NCBI RefSeq assembly: GCF_020819555.1
Contig: NZ_JAJHJB010000009.1
Location: 1 to 64,000 of the forward strand
DNA length: 64,000 bases
Direction of reading: 5' to 3'
From: Pelosinus baikalensis
GTDB taxonomy: Bacteria; Bacillota; Negativicutes; DSM-13327
How positions within the stretch are numbered: position 1 is the stretch's first letter; each line of letters starts with the position of its first letter. Shown piece after piece: positions 35,426-44,619 of this stretch. The position numbers were made by a program, and so were the translations under genes. The notes under the pieces are model-generated. The model was not told the origin of the DNA. It worked only from the letters and a program-made list of their open reading frames with translations, and did not search any database.

Positions 35426-35560
35426 CTAACTGGAAGGTGTTAAGCACCTGTATTTTCTAAAGTCCCGCATTCATCGTTTTGTTCCCGATAGATTTTAAGG
35501 TTCTCTATATCATGTTGATATTGGGGATGTGGTTCTTGTAATTTTCCTATCACTCGTCAT
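35426..35560 (-). other. Unidentified coding-like remnant
   Basis: The frame reads VIGKLQEPHPQYQHDIENLK and then IYREQNDECGTLENTGA-stop. It looks like the end of a protein, but I cannot name it and no start is present. It lies downstream of, but is closed off from, the MarR promoter region. Confidence 0.3.
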
Positions 35561-35632
35561 CGGTTGCTATGATTCTTCAATAAATTAATCGCTTTACTAA
35601 AATTTATATGCTTTTGTACTAATAAAAAAATT

Positions 35633-36868
35633 CTATAAGTCTAATTTCATACAAATACTTGTTGCTGGACACAAGTTACTTAATGCAGAACTTAACATGA
35701 GATCCCCCGGTATTTCCAAACGCTGTATCTTATAGAATCCCCAACGAGAGGCAAACCTGACAGCCGTATTTGTCATAATATATACTTCTTTTACCCCTAA
35801 TTGACGTGATATTTCTAAAGACCGCTCAATTAAGGCGGTTGCAATACCGCGTTTGCGTAATTCTTTAGAAATTGCCATGGACCTTAACATTGCTCCATTT
35901 CCAGCAAATTCAATCCCAATGACTCCTATAACACCTTGGTAATCAGCTACTAAGAAATTCGCTAAATTTTCCCGTACACCAGAAGTTGTTAAGCCATTTT
36001 CCATTAAAAGGGTATGGATTATAGGTAAATCAGCTTCTAATGCAGTACGAATAACATATTCTTTGCCCTCTACAAACACATCAATTGGCTTCTTAGCTCG
36101 GACAAAAGCACTTATTAAAGACCCATTTAAATCTTGTCTTTCAGCTTCTGTTAGATCAGGAAAAAATACTGCTGCCTGCTCATCGTCAAAATCATAGTTT
36201 CGTGTGTTTAAGATTTCTATATCCGTAAAGCCTGCTGCCATAAGTTTTTCTTGATATTCTCGTTCCAGCAATGCTCCAGCGATACATCCCGCCCAAGCAG
36301 TTATATTTTTTTGTATAGTTACTGGCAATTCCCGGGTTAATACAATATCTGAGATAGCAAATCTTCCACCAGGCTTTAGCACACGATATGCTTCCTGTAA
36401 AACCTTATCTTTATCAGCGGAAAGATTAATGACGCAGTTAGAGATAATTACGTCTATTATATTATCTGATAATGGTATGGATTCTATGTGACCTTTTAAA
36501 AACTCAACATTTAAAATTCCAGAACGTTCTTGGTTTTCTTTGGCTACTGCTAACATTTCATCTGTCATATCCAATCCATAAGCTTTACCATAGGGACCAA
36601 CTCTCTTTGCCGAGAGAAGTACATCAAGTCCAGCACCACTACCTAGATCAAGAACTACTTCTCCTGCGTATAATTGTGCAAGAGCAGTTGGATTACCACA
36701 TCCAAAAGATGCCTTAATGATGTCCTCTGGTAATCCTTCGATATCATTGGTTTCATATAAGTTTCCTGTTACCGGGTTGTTATATGTAGAACTGCCGCAG
36801 CAACTCCGCTTATTAATAATAGCCTGCGCATATTTCTTTCTTACACTTTCCCTAATATCTTGTGTCAT
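35633..36868 (-). CDS. arsM: Arsenite methyltransferase fused to a GNAT domain
   Basis: This 411-residue two-domain protein has residues 1-260 as ArsM: Cys23-Cys24, Cys57 in SFGCGNP, SAM motif VVLDLGSGAGLDVLL (71-85), Cys145 in SNCVINLS and Cys195 in AWAGCIAGAL, matching the arsenite-binding cysteines of the family. Residues 265-411 are a GNAT domain with ELRKRGIATALIERS and FASRWGFYKIQRLE, like the ArsN acetyltransferases. ArsM methylates As(III) with SAM; the fused part might acetylate an organoarsenical, which is inference. GGAGG precedes the start. A MarR gene lies just upstream. Confidence 0.9.
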   Translation of the reverse strand: MTQDIRESVRKKYAQAIINKRSCCGSSTYNNPVTGNLYETNDIEGLPEDIIKASFGCGNPTALAQLYAGEVVLDLGSGAGLDVLLSAKRVGPYGKAYGLDMTDEMLAVAKENQERSGILNVEFLKGHIESIPLSDNIIDVIISNCVINLSADKDKVLQEAYRVLKPGGRFAISDIVLTRELPVTIQKNITAWAGCIAGALLEREYQEKLMAAGFTDIEILNTRNYDFDDEQAAVFFPDLTEAERQDLNGSLISAFVRAKKPIDVFVEGKEYVIRTALEADLPIIHTLLMENGLTTSGVRENLANFLVADYQGVIGVIGIEFAGNGAMLRSMAISKELRKRGIATALIERSLEISRQLGVKEVYIMTNTAVRFASRWGFYKIQRLEIPGDLMLSSALSNLCPATSICMKLDL

Positions 36869-36949
36869 ATATAAACCTCCAATTGATTTATTTAATAAGA
36901 GAATATGACTAAAGAATTTAACAACGATTCTCTCTTTATGGGTAAAACA

Positions 36950-37393
36950 TTAGATACATTTTATGTTTTTTAGCATCTCTGAGAAGATTTCTAACCCCTC
37001 TATTACCTGTTTTCTTTTCTCTTCGGGTATGGATTCCAGAGTCTCAGTAAAATATATATCCATTCGCTGCTCAATGTTTTTAAATAACTCTTCACCTTTT
37101 AAATCTAATCTTAACATGACGTAACGACGATCATCTGGGTCTGCTTCCCGAATCAAACTACCATTGTTAACTAATTGATCCACGGTTCTACTTACTGTAC
37201 TTTTATCTAGATTCAGTAATTCAGCCAATTCATTAACAGATATTTTTTGCTTCCTACCCGTTTCAACAATTACATGACATTGAGTTAATGTTACACCACA
37301 ACATACTGCCTCGTCTCTTTCTAAGAATCCAAGTTTCCGGGTTAATAGCCTCGTACTTTCTTTGAGACGTTGGCTAGGATTAGTAAAGCTCAT
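36950..37393 (-). CDS. MarR family regulator upstream of arsM
   Basis: This 147-residue regulator has VNELAELLNLDKSTVSRTVDQLVNNGSL and DPDDRRYVMLRLDLKG as winged helix. It is preceded by AGGAGGTG. GTTGCAATTCGCAAC (about 37430-37444) in its promoter is a palindrome and probable operator. It is an unusual partner for arsM, which is more often under ArsR; two Cys in ECxxCCGVT-like context (AVCCGVTLTQCH) could bind metalloid. Confidence 0.85.
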   Translation of the reverse strand: MSFTNPSQRLKESTRLLTRKLGFLERDEAVCCGVTLTQCHVIVETGRKQKISVNELAELLNLDKSTVSRTVDQLVNNGSLIREADPDDRRYVMLRLDLKGEELFKNIEQRMDIYFTETLESIPEEKRKQVIEGLEIFSEMLKNIKCI

Positions 37394-37428
37394 ATAATGC
37401 ACCTCCTATAAAGATCTTATCATATATA

Positions 37429-37443
37429 AGTTGCAATTCGCAA
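37429..37443. promoter_or_regulatory. Palindromic operator candidate before the MarR/arsM unit
   Basis: GTTGC-AATTC-GCAAC, 5-bp perfect arms, in the promoter of the MarR gene. Confidence 0.45.
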
Positions 37444-37474
37444 CTGTTTCTTTTTCAAACTAATATTTTGAAAA

Positions 37475-37510
37475 AATAGACATTAGTCAATAATTTGACT
37501 AATGTCTATT
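37475..37510. repeat. AATAGACATTAGTCAA hairpin repeat
   Basis: 16-bp perfect arms with a 4-base loop. The same architecture recurs at 58861-58896 and, degenerate, at 39913-39950 and 11598-11632. It sits downstream of no close gene end here. Confidence 0.6.
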
Positions 37511-37684
37511 TCCTTTACCACGATAAGAAATATGTCTATAACCACCCAAAAGTGCTTTTAATGGAATTATCCATAAAAATATATTGTTCGATATTTTACA
37601 TCAGTCACTTCTTTCACTGGGTAGCCTCACCCTTCCCTTTCTGCCTAGAAGTAATATAACCGAACTATATATTGGCCATGCAAA

Positions 37685-38266
37685 TTATCTCTTTGACTTA
37701 ATGCCTTCAAAAGCATAGTTTATTAATACCTCTATAAAAGGTTCATCTAATTTTTCACCTGTTACTAATAATCGATAAAAAAGCGGACCATAAATTAGGT
37801 CAATGCTCAATTCAATATCCAAGTCTTTCTTCAATTCTCCTCGATGTACCCCACGCTCTAAGATACGCCTTGAATCAAGTCGTCGAGGGTTAAAATATCT
37901 TGATCGATATTCCTCTGCCAATTTTAAATCAAATTGTCCTTCTGCAATTAGCTCATTGATTACTTTTCCTTCTCTGCTAGTTAAAAACCTAGCTAAATTG
38001 GTAACTTGAATTACTACATCATTGATAACTGAACCTGTATCCGGCACCGGAAGCCTAGACGTAGCAGCAGATAGAAAGCTGTCCATAACAACCGCAGCTT
38101 TGTTTGGCCACCATTTATAAATTGTCGCTTTACTAACCTTTGCTCGTTCAGCAATTTTTTCTACAGTTACAGCTCCAAAGCCATTCTCCAACAACAAATC
38201 ATATGAGGCAGCAAGAATGGCTTTTTCTGTTTCGACGTTACGGGGACGCCCTTTTTTCTTTTCCAA
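37685..38266 (-). CDS. TetR family repressor
   Basis: This 193-residue protein has the helix-turn-helix ILAASYDLLLENGFGAVTVEKIAERAKVSKATIYKWWPNKAAVV and a TetR_C-type ligand domain. It starts at TTG after GGGAGG. It is divergent from the MFS gene with a long inverted repeat between them, the standard layout of a repressor controlling itself and its efflux pump. Confidence 0.9.
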   Translation of the reverse strand: MEKKKGRPRNVETEKAILAASYDLLLENGFGAVTVEKIAERAKVSKATIYKWWPNKAAVVMDSFLSAATSRLPVPDTGSVINDVVIQVTNLARFLTSREGKVINELIAEGQFDLKLAEEYRSRYFNPRRLDSRRILERGVHRGELKKDLDIELSIDLIYGPLFYRLLVTGEKLDEPFIEVLINYAFEGIKSKR

Positions 38267-38355
38267 GGAAATACCTCCCTGTGTATTTTGTGTCCATTAA
38301 AACTATACGTACATTATACTAAATATCTTCTCGTAAGAAAAGAAAATATATCTTT

Positions 38356-38412
38356 ACAATACTAAACGTTCAGTTTATAATATATTTATAGAAACCGAAC
38401 GTTTAGTATTGT
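38356..38412. promoter_or_regulatory. Double TetR operator between tetR-type gene and MFS gene
   Basis: A 21-bp inverted repeat with one mismatch (ACAATACTAAACGTTC... and its complement) separated by 15 bases. Each arm also contains a partly palindromic AAAC-N5-GTTT site, so two repressor dimers could bind. Confidence 0.75.
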
Positions 38413-38475
38413 ATTTAATTACATAATACCATATAGACGTAAAAGAAAAAAATGAACTAAGGAAGGGATTGTCAT

Positions 38476-39663
38476 ATGAATAACGTACGAACAGAAACTA
38501 AGAAAGTTCCAAACTGGATCACATTCCTGCTAGCAATTGCATGTGGGGTTATTGTTGCAAATCTTTATTATGCACAACCTTTAGTTGGACCTATCAGTGC
38601 AGATACCCATCTTCCTCTGGCGTCAGCAGGATTAATCGTAACACTGACCCAAATTGGCTATGTTTTTGGGTTATTATTTATTGTTCCACTTAGCGATCTT
38701 ATTGAAAATCGGCGATTAGTTGTGTCAGCATTAGCAGTCGTTATTTGTGCATTAGTTGCAGCACCCCTGGCAAATAACGCGCTGTTCTTTCTTGCGGCAG
38801 CAATGTTTATCGGGCTAGGTTCAGTGGCAGCTCAAATATTGGTACCATATGCAGCCCATATAGCAACAGAAGAGCGGCGAGGTCAAGTAGTAGGTAATGT
38901 AATGAGTGGACTACTGCTTGGAATAATGCTTGCCCGGCCTATCGCCAGCTTTATTACTGATCTTTGGGGATGGCGGGCAGTCTTTACTCTATCTGCTGCC
39001 ATTACTGCAATATTGGCTGTACTGTTAGCTTTAGTTCTTCCTGAGCGTAAACCTTCACCTACCATGAATTATGGCGAATTGCTTAGCTCCTTGTGGTCAC
39101 TTTTTAAAACAAAGCCTGTTTTACGCCGCCGTTCCTTATATCAAGCTTGTTTATTCGGCGCTTTTAGTCTGTTTTGGACAGTAATACCGTTATGGTTAGT
39201 TAGTGATTTCCATTTGTCACAGCAAGGAATTGCTTTATTCGCCCTTGCTGGTGTGGCCGGCGCCATAGCAGCTCCTATCTCGGGAAGATTGGCCGATAAG
39301 GGATGGACAAAAATATTGACGGGTGTGGCAATTGTAATTGCGGCTTTATCTTTTTTACTTACTCATATATTTGAAGATCATTCAACAATATCTTTAGCTA
39401 TGCTAGTCGTTGCAGCTATTACGTTAGATATGGCTGTATCCGGCAATCTAGTTCTCAGTCAGCGTGCTATTTATTCACTAGGAAGTGAAATACGTGGGCG
39501 CGTAAACGGAATATTCATGGCTGTTTTCTTTATTGGTGGAGCGATCGGATCGGCATTAGGCGGCTGGGCCTATGCTTATGGCGGCTGGATGTTTGCATCA
39601 ATTTTAGGACTAAGTATGCCAGTTGCGGCATTATTATACTATTTCACAGAAAAAAATATTTAA
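38476..39663 (+). CDS. MFS efflux transporter
   Basis: This 395-residue protein with 12 hydrophobic segments belongs to the major facilitator superfamily (sugar/drug exporter branch, YnfM/MdtG-like). ANLYYAQPLVGPISADTHLP near the N-terminus, IVTLTQIGYVFGLLF and the motif-A-like PLSDLIENRRLV are visible, and EIRGRVNGIFMAVFFIGGAIGS appears in the second half. AAGGAAGGG precedes the ATG. It is expected to be repressed by the divergent TetR protein; substrate unknown. Confidence 0.9.
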   Translation: MNNVRTETKKVPNWITFLLAIACGVIVANLYYAQPLVGPISADTHLPLASAGLIVTLTQIGYVFGLLFIVPLSDLIENRRLVVSALAVVICALVAAPLANNALFFLAAAMFIGLGSVAAQILVPYAAHIATEERRGQVVGNVMSGLLLGIMLARPIASFITDLWGWRAVFTLSAAITAILAVLLALVLPERKPSPTMNYGELLSSLWSLFKTKPVLRRRSLYQACLFGAFSLFWTVIPLWLVSDFHLSQQGIALFALAGVAGAIAAPISGRLADKGWTKILTGVAIVIAALSFLLTHIFEDHSTISLAMLVVAAITLDMAVSGNLVLSQRAIYSLGSEIRGRVNGIFMAVFFIGGAIGSALGGWAYAYGGWMFASILGLSMPVAALLYYFTEKNI

Positions 39664-39702
39664 TGTATATTGGCAGACATTCTTTTCAAATCCGATTTTT
39701 AA

Positions 39703-39748
39703 GTGAAAAGCCACAACCCCTCAATTTTCAAGGGTTGTGGCTTTTCAC
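39703..39748 (+). terminator. Terminator of the MFS gene
   Basis: GTGAAAAGCCACAACCC and its complement with an A/T-rich loop, about 40 bases past the stop. Confidence 0.75.
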
Positions 39749-39849
39749 TATTTTCAACAATACGCTTCTCTCTCACAATCTTAAAAAGAATGACCGTATG
39801 AGTCCTTTATTTATCTATCTTTAACCGGTTTTTAATTCACTTCTATGAC

Positions 39850-39960
39850 TAGCTTTGTGCCTCATGAATTTCCTTCCATGACATGACAAACTTCATAATC
39901 AATCTCCAAATAGACATTAGCCGATAATTTTTGACTAACGTCTATTTTTCACACCATTCT
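39850..39960. repeat. Composite repeat with AATAGACATTAG hairpin
   Basis: CCTTCCATGACATG followed by a hairpin at about 39913-39947. The same order of elements (CATGACAT..., then hairpin) occurs near 6205-6290 and 11560-11640, which defines a composite intergenic repeat. Confidence 0.5.
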
Positions 39961-40016
39961 AGAATCGACTGCTACCTCTGACCTCGTTATATGCGAAATC
40001 TAGATATCAGTATATT

Positions 40017-40130
40017 AAGCAAGATCGCCCTCTGTATCATCCTTATAATGGCTCATATAACCAAACAACCTTCCTAAAAACAAACCTGTACACAAAGCAC
40101 CCAAAATATAATACCTCTTTGATACAAAAG
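40017..40130 (-). other. Coding-like remnant with one membrane segment
   Basis: The frame reads VSKRYYILGALCTGLFLGRL, then FGYMSHYKDDTEGDLA-stop. A hydrophobic helix and charged tail are visible; the open frame lacks a plausible start. It could be a small membrane protein with an unrecognised start, or a relic. Confidence 0.3.
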
Positions 40131-40173
40131 CTCTCTGTCAAAACCTCACTATCACTTACCAATGCTTCTCTAA

Positions 40174-40770
40174 TTAAAAATCTCCACTATATTCATCCTC
40201 AATTATCTTTACTACTTGATCAGTGCAGACAACTTTGCAATACTCATTCTCTAAATTTGCCAGAGACATAGTATGAACTTCATCAGCGGTTCTGATTTTC
40301 CCTGTATAATCAGGCTTAGCAAAAGTAAATGTTGCATCTTCCACCAAATGAGTATTAAATCCTAGGTTGCCTGCCATTCTTACGGTAGTCTCCACTGAAT
40401 TATTTGTAATGACTCCAAACACAACTAGATGTGAAATATTTGACTCGCGGAGAATCGCCTCTAGATCCGTTCCTATAAAAGCACTATTAACATGTTTAAT
40501 AATAATTAATTCACCCTCTATGGGAGAAACACACTCCTTGAACTCGCATCCAATATCACCAGAACGATACGTTGAATTAGGTTCCTTTGATTCATGCTTT
40601 ACGTGAATAATTTTACGCCCTGATTGTCGCCATTTACTTAGTAGTAATGACATATTTTCTTCAGCTTTAAGATTATTTCTACTTCCATACTTAGACCATT
40701 CTGGGTGATCTATAGCATTTTGCACGTCAATTATGATCAATGCAGTTTTTTTAGGTAGCATAATATTCAT
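40174..40770 (-). CDS. Isochorismatase-fold hydrolase without the catalytic Cys
   Basis: This 198-residue protein has the isochorismatase-like fold. Asp15 in LIIIDVQNAI and Lys92 in IIIKHVNSAF fit two members of the usual Asp-Lys-Cys triad, but the third position is Ser125 (GVITNNSVETTVRMAG) where nicotinamidase-like enzymes have Cys. It may be a subfamily with another chemistry or a non-catalytic protein. GGAGGATG precedes the ATG. A short coding-like frame lies 14 bases upstream. Confidence 0.85.
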   Translation of the reverse strand: MNIMLPKKTALIIIDVQNAIDHPEWSKYGSRNNLKAEENMSLLLSKWRQSGRKIIHVKHESKEPNSTYRSGDIGCEFKECVSPIEGELIIIKHVNSAFIGTDLEAILRESNISHLVVFGVITNNSVETTVRMAGNLGFNTHLVEDATFTFAKPDYTGKIRTADEVHTMSLANLENEYCKVVCTDQVVKIIEDEYSGDF

Positions 40771-40784
40771 GAATCATCCTCCGG

Positions 40785-40892
40785 TTACGGTTTAAAGTTA
40801 GTTTTCACTATTTTCATATCAATTCGCCATTTTCCATATTTATCCTCCAAATAATTGCAGTAAAGACTCTGTTCAGTCCGATATAAGTACAT
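40785..40892 (-). other. Short coding-like frame upstream of the isochorismatase gene
   Basis: From ATG at 40892 the frame reads MYLYRTEQSLYCNYLEDKYG and then KWRIDMKIVKTNFKP-stop, 35 codons. GAAGGA stands 11 bases before the ATG. Composition is protein-like, but no family is recognised; it may be the 3' end of a lost gene. Confidence 0.3.
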
Positions 40893-41486
40893 CGGTAGTT
40901 AGTTCCTTCTATAGGATTCTTCACAAACCCCTATTCATCACACCAAGTATCTTTAAGTGTCAATCTTAAACTGTTTCCTCATAAGAAAATTAATTAGCAT
41001 TTGACCTTTACGCTCAACAGTTTGTTGCTTATTACTCTGTAGCCATGTTTTATAAAAAAGGGCTTTGCAGTAATTGAAACTTCTGTTGTAATAATCAATA
41101 AAAGTACCCGCCCTAAACAGTGGGATAGGGGTATTTGGAGTGTAGATGATTGGTCATGATACTTTACAAAAAAGTAAAATTACCATTTTCATATAAGTAA
41201 TATATTCCCATAAAATCAATAGAACTCCTGCAAATTGATACAAAATTGAGCAAGTTTTTTGTGGGTTCCCTTATTTATATGCTATTGAATTTTCTCCTAT
41301 AGCCTTTGAATTTTTCTGTAATTTTTATACTACTGTATTATCGGCAAGTGTCCTATGTATGTTTTGGCTGCCGTTTTTTGTATTTTTTACTTGCCAAAAA
41401 CACTATGTCAAATTTAAAGAGAGGCTACCCATAATCTACTTTATTTTTTTTAGCATTCGTAAAGATTATGATCTAAAAAATCCCGA
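40893..41486. other. Intergenic, no gene recognised
   Basis: About 590 AT-rich bases. They contain a degenerate AACTCCTGC repeat (41221-41260) and the left arm of an AAGAGAGGCTACCCATAA repeat at about 41414; nothing else is supported. Confidence 0.4.
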
Positions 41487-42182
41487 TTAATCAAATAATG
41501 ATTTTAGTTCCAACAGGCTTGTGATTCTCAATTTTTCACCTGAAAAAATTACTTTATCATCTCTATTAATAAGCACTGAGTAAATACCCGCATTGTTAGC
41601 ACCGATAATATCTTTCTCTTCGTTTCCGACATATATCATTTCATAAGGTTCGACCTTTAAAAATTTTGCCAACTCCAGATACCCCTTGGAACAAGGCTTT
41701 CTGCGCCCTACTTCTACTGACGTAAGGGCTACTTCAATATATTCAGAAATTAACTCAATATCACGATTAACATATTGTTTATTCATGCCATAAGGAACAT
41801 CTGTTAGTATTCCAATTTTTAAATTCCTATTTTTTAGATAAGCTAAAATAGGAATAGTATCATCATAAAGACCGACTTTTTTTTGAAAGAATTCGAAAAA
41901 TACTTCTTGAGACAATACTAAATTTTTTTCAACATTAAAATTCCATTTTAAAAGAATTTCTGTAAAAATTTTATTTGCATCAATTTCTTCTATTCTCGGA
42001 TTCAACCTTGTGTTGTATTTTGCTAGTATGTGTTCTGCATCGAAAAGCATTTTTTCATTTATTACAAGGTTGCAACAATCTACAACCTTCAATAGTGCCT
42101 CTCTATATAATTTTTCCCAATTCAAAGGAACGTTTTTGTAATAGATTAATGTATCACCCAAGTCAAAACCTATCGCTTTCAT
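41487..42182 (-). CDS. HAD-superfamily hydrolase
   Basis: A protein of about 231 residues with HAD motif I as DLGDTL (nucleophile Asp7; the usual second Asp is Gly), motif II as ILTDVPYG, Lys in RRKPCSKGY, and motif IV as YVGNEEKDIIGANNAG. The cap is helical (subclass I). FDLGDT-type members occur widely, so it is likely an active phosphatase, though the missing second Asp is unusual. The ATG at 42182 follows GGAGG. Monocistronic. Confidence 0.85.
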   Translation of the reverse strand: MKAIGFDLGDTLIYYKNVPLNWEKLYREALLKVVDCCNLVINEKMLFDAEHILAKYNTRLNPRIEEIDANKIFTEILLKWNFNVEKNLVLSQEVFFEFFQKKVGLYDDTIPILAYLKNRNLKIGILTDVPYGMNKQYVNRDIELISEYIEVALTSVEVGRRKPCSKGYLELAKFLKVEPYEMIYVGNEEKDIIGANNAGIYSVLINRDDKVIFSGEKLRITSLLELKSLFD

Positions 42183-42278
42183 CATATCCTCCAAACTAAT
42201 GATAATTTACTAAAGTAATCAACATCTAGTCGTTTTAAAAACGACAATTTACCCTCAGGAGTGCGTCGACGTATCCAC

Positions 42279-43637
42279 TCACCTCTCATCAAAACTCCGA
42301 ATGGCTGAAATTATAGTAGCTATACTTTCAATATCTTTTTCCGAAATGCTGGAAATACATAACCTTAGATAATTTAAATCCCTTGAGCTGCTGCATTCTT
42401 GGACTAATTCTTTCATTAAAAAGAATTCCCTCGCGGATTTTATTATAATTCCTTGCTTCTCAAGCTTTATCTCCAATGCAGTCATATTTATATACTCTGG
42501 TAGTTGCATCCAAATGAATATCCCATGCTCAGGGACATGCCAGATAAGTTCTTCCGGACTCAGCGAACTAAGAATTTCTTTTGCTTTTCTCAGCTTAGCT
42601 TCATATGACTTTCGTACTTTTTTGATTTGTTTTTCATACATACCCGATTTTATGAAAATATCTAATGCTGCCTGTGGAAGCCTGGATGTATTAAGATCGC
42701 TAAGTTTTTTCAACTTTGTAACCGATTCAATCATAGATTCAGGAAGTACAGCTGCTCCCATTCTTATTCCAGGCATGAAGGTTTTGGAAAAGCTTCGAAT
42801 ATAAACCGTGCTTTTTCTTATATCATAATAATGAATAGGCATAGATCCCCTTTTATCTCCCACATCCGCCAGATAGTCATCTTCGATAACAAGCACATTA
42901 TATCTACTGGAGAGATTAGCTATTTTCTCCTTATGATTCTCAGAAAGCGTATAGCCAGTCGGATTATGATGTCTCGGAATTACATAGAATGCACGGATAT
43001 CACCTCTCCTAAATAATAGTTCCAATTCATTATAGTCAAATCCATTCCGTTTTCTTTCAATCCCTATAATATCGATCCCCAGATAATTCGCAAATTCTAG
43101 AGCAAGTCCATATGTAGGCACTTCAAGAAGCAATTTACCTTTATTCTTGGGAAAGACAGCCTGAAATACGAGACTTATGGCTTGCTGGGCTCCATGAGTA
43201 ATAACTATCCTGTCAGCAGTTGTATAAATACCGTCTTTCTGGAGTATATTGTTGAAAGTTTCCCTTAAAGTTACCAATCCAGCTGTTGGCTCATACTCGA
43301 ACAAACTATCTTTGTATAGGTCTACAGCTTTATTAATGACATGAGTAAACTCCCGATAAGGAATCAGTTTCTCCTCAGGTTTAATGGCCATATAATCAAT
43401 TTTTTTATGGATAATTAGTCGCTTTGCTCCAGAATCGACCAGGTAAAATCCTCCACGGGGAATACTGAATACTTTATGTTCACTTTCAAGCTCACGATAT
43501 GCTTTGTTAACCGTAATTTTATTTATGGACAGTTTTAAAGCTACTTCCCTACAACTGGGAAGATGATTCCCCTCCTTTATCTTTCCAGCTTCAACTTCAC
43601 TAAAAATGTACTCTTTTACCATTTGAGTTTTGCTCAT
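42279..43637 (-). CDS. MocR-type GntR regulator with aminotransferase domain
   Basis: A 452-residue protein with an N-terminal GntR winged helix (residues 1-70, CREVALKLSINKITVNKAYRELESEHKV) and a fold-type I aminotransferase-like domain with VITHGAQQAISLVFQAVFP, PRHHNPTGYTLS and RSFSKTFMPGIRMG (PLP Lys). MocR proteins use PLP as effector. The ATG at 43637 after GAGGT is preferred to the 37-codon longer frame. It is divergent from the GNAT gene at 43750, with GTACTAGTAC between them as probable operator. Confidence 0.9.
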   Translation of the reverse strand: MSKTQMVKEYIFSEVEAGKIKEGNHLPSCREVALKLSINKITVNKAYRELESEHKVFSIPRGGFYLVDSGAKRLIIHKKIDYMAIKPEEKLIPYREFTHVINKAVDLYKDSLFEYEPTAGLVTLRETFNNILQKDGIYTTADRIVITHGAQQAISLVFQAVFPKNKGKLLLEVPTYGLALEFANYLGIDIIGIERKRNGFDYNELELLFRRGDIRAFYVIPRHHNPTGYTLSENHKEKIANLSSRYNVLVIEDDYLADVGDKRGSMPIHYYDIRKSTVYIRSFSKTFMPGIRMGAAVLPESMIESVTKLKKLSDLNTSRLPQAALDIFIKSGMYEKQIKKVRKSYEAKLRKAKEILSSLSPEELIWHVPEHGIFIWMQLPEYINMTALEIKLEKQGIIIKSAREFFLMKELVQECSSSRDLNYLRLCISSISEKDIESIATIISAIRSFDER

Positions 43638-43658
43638 AATATACCTCAAAAATTTCTT

Positions 43659-43672
43659 TGTACTAGTACAGA
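43659..43672. promoter_or_regulatory. Palindrome between mocR-type gene and GNAT gene
   Basis: TTGTACTAGTACAG with the perfect palindrome GTACTAGTAC, about 25 bases before the regulator start. Confidence 0.5.
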
Positions 43673-43749
43673 TTAAATATTCCACAATTGAACTACCACA
43701 TTTCCTATTATATACTACTAATAATAAATTTGATAATGAGGTGAACAAA

Positions 43750-44619
43750 ATGGAACTATTACAACAAGATAACTATGGAAAGATACTAGAGCAGCTATAT
43801 GAAATTCCATACAACACTTTATTCGCAAGGGCGGTTTTGGAATTAAAAGCTAATGGCAATGTATGGGTTGATAACCAGGATAACCCTAATACTGTGTTTA
43901 TTGCCCATTCATATGGTATGTCGCTACTTTTTGGCAATACTGACAATGAAACTTTTAACACCAGCCTCGTTGATTATATGTCAAATACAAATAGAAATCG
44001 TTCTAAATATGAGTGGCTACAGGTTTATCCCGAGGAATGGAATGATAAATTAAGAGAAATAACAAAAGCGAAGATAATAAACTATACAGCATTAGCAGTT
44101 GAATATTCACCGAAAGAACTTGAAATACTGATTGAAAACTATCGAAAAAATCATGTGATTCAATGGCGACGTGTGAACTTTAAATATAATTATAATAATA
44201 AAACTGTAACTATTTCTCCTAAATATAATATAAAATTAATAGATGCAGATACATGGGAGAAAATAGAAGGATCTGTAATACCCAATTATTTTTGGAAATC
44301 AAAAGAAGATTTTATGGCAGATGGGATAGGTTATGCCTTAATGAGCGGAAACGTTATCGTATCAATAGCATTTTCCTCATGCAAATTTGAAAACGTTTTA
44401 GAAATTGGTGTGGAAACATCAGAAAACTATCGGGGAATGGGATTCGCAAAACTGGTCTGTGAAAAATTGCTAGCTTATTGTCAAGAAAACAACTATATCC
44501 CCATTTGGGCTTGCAAAAAAGAAAATATTGGATCGTACAGATTAGCAAAGAGTCTCGGCTTTGAAGAATCACTTATCCTTCCATACTATGAATTAGTCAT
44601 GCCGCCTACAAATACATGA
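43750..44619 (+). CDS. GNAT-family acetyltransferase (two-part type)
   Basis: This 289-residue protein has an N-terminal half resembling the leader domain of the PF12746-type GNAT proteins (FARAVLELKANGNVWVDN, TVFIAHSYGMSLLFG) and a C-terminal half that is a classical GNAT domain with VETSENYRGMGFAKLVCEKLL and IGSYRLAKSLGF. GAGGTG precedes the ATG at 43750. It is divergent from the MocR regulator, so it is its probable target. Substrate unknown. Confidence 0.85.
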   Translation: MELLQQDNYGKILEQLYEIPYNTLFARAVLELKANGNVWVDNQDNPNTVFIAHSYGMSLLFGNTDNETFNTSLVDYMSNTNRNRSKYEWLQVYPEEWNDKLREITKAKIINYTALAVEYSPKELEILIENYRKNHVIQWRRVNFKYNYNNKTVTISPKYNIKLIDADTWEKIEGSVIPNYFWKSKEDFMADGIGYALMSGNVIVSIAFSSCKFENVLEIGVETSENYRGMGFAKLVCEKLLAYCQENNYIPIWACKKENIGSYRLAKSLGFEESLILPYYELVMPPTNT

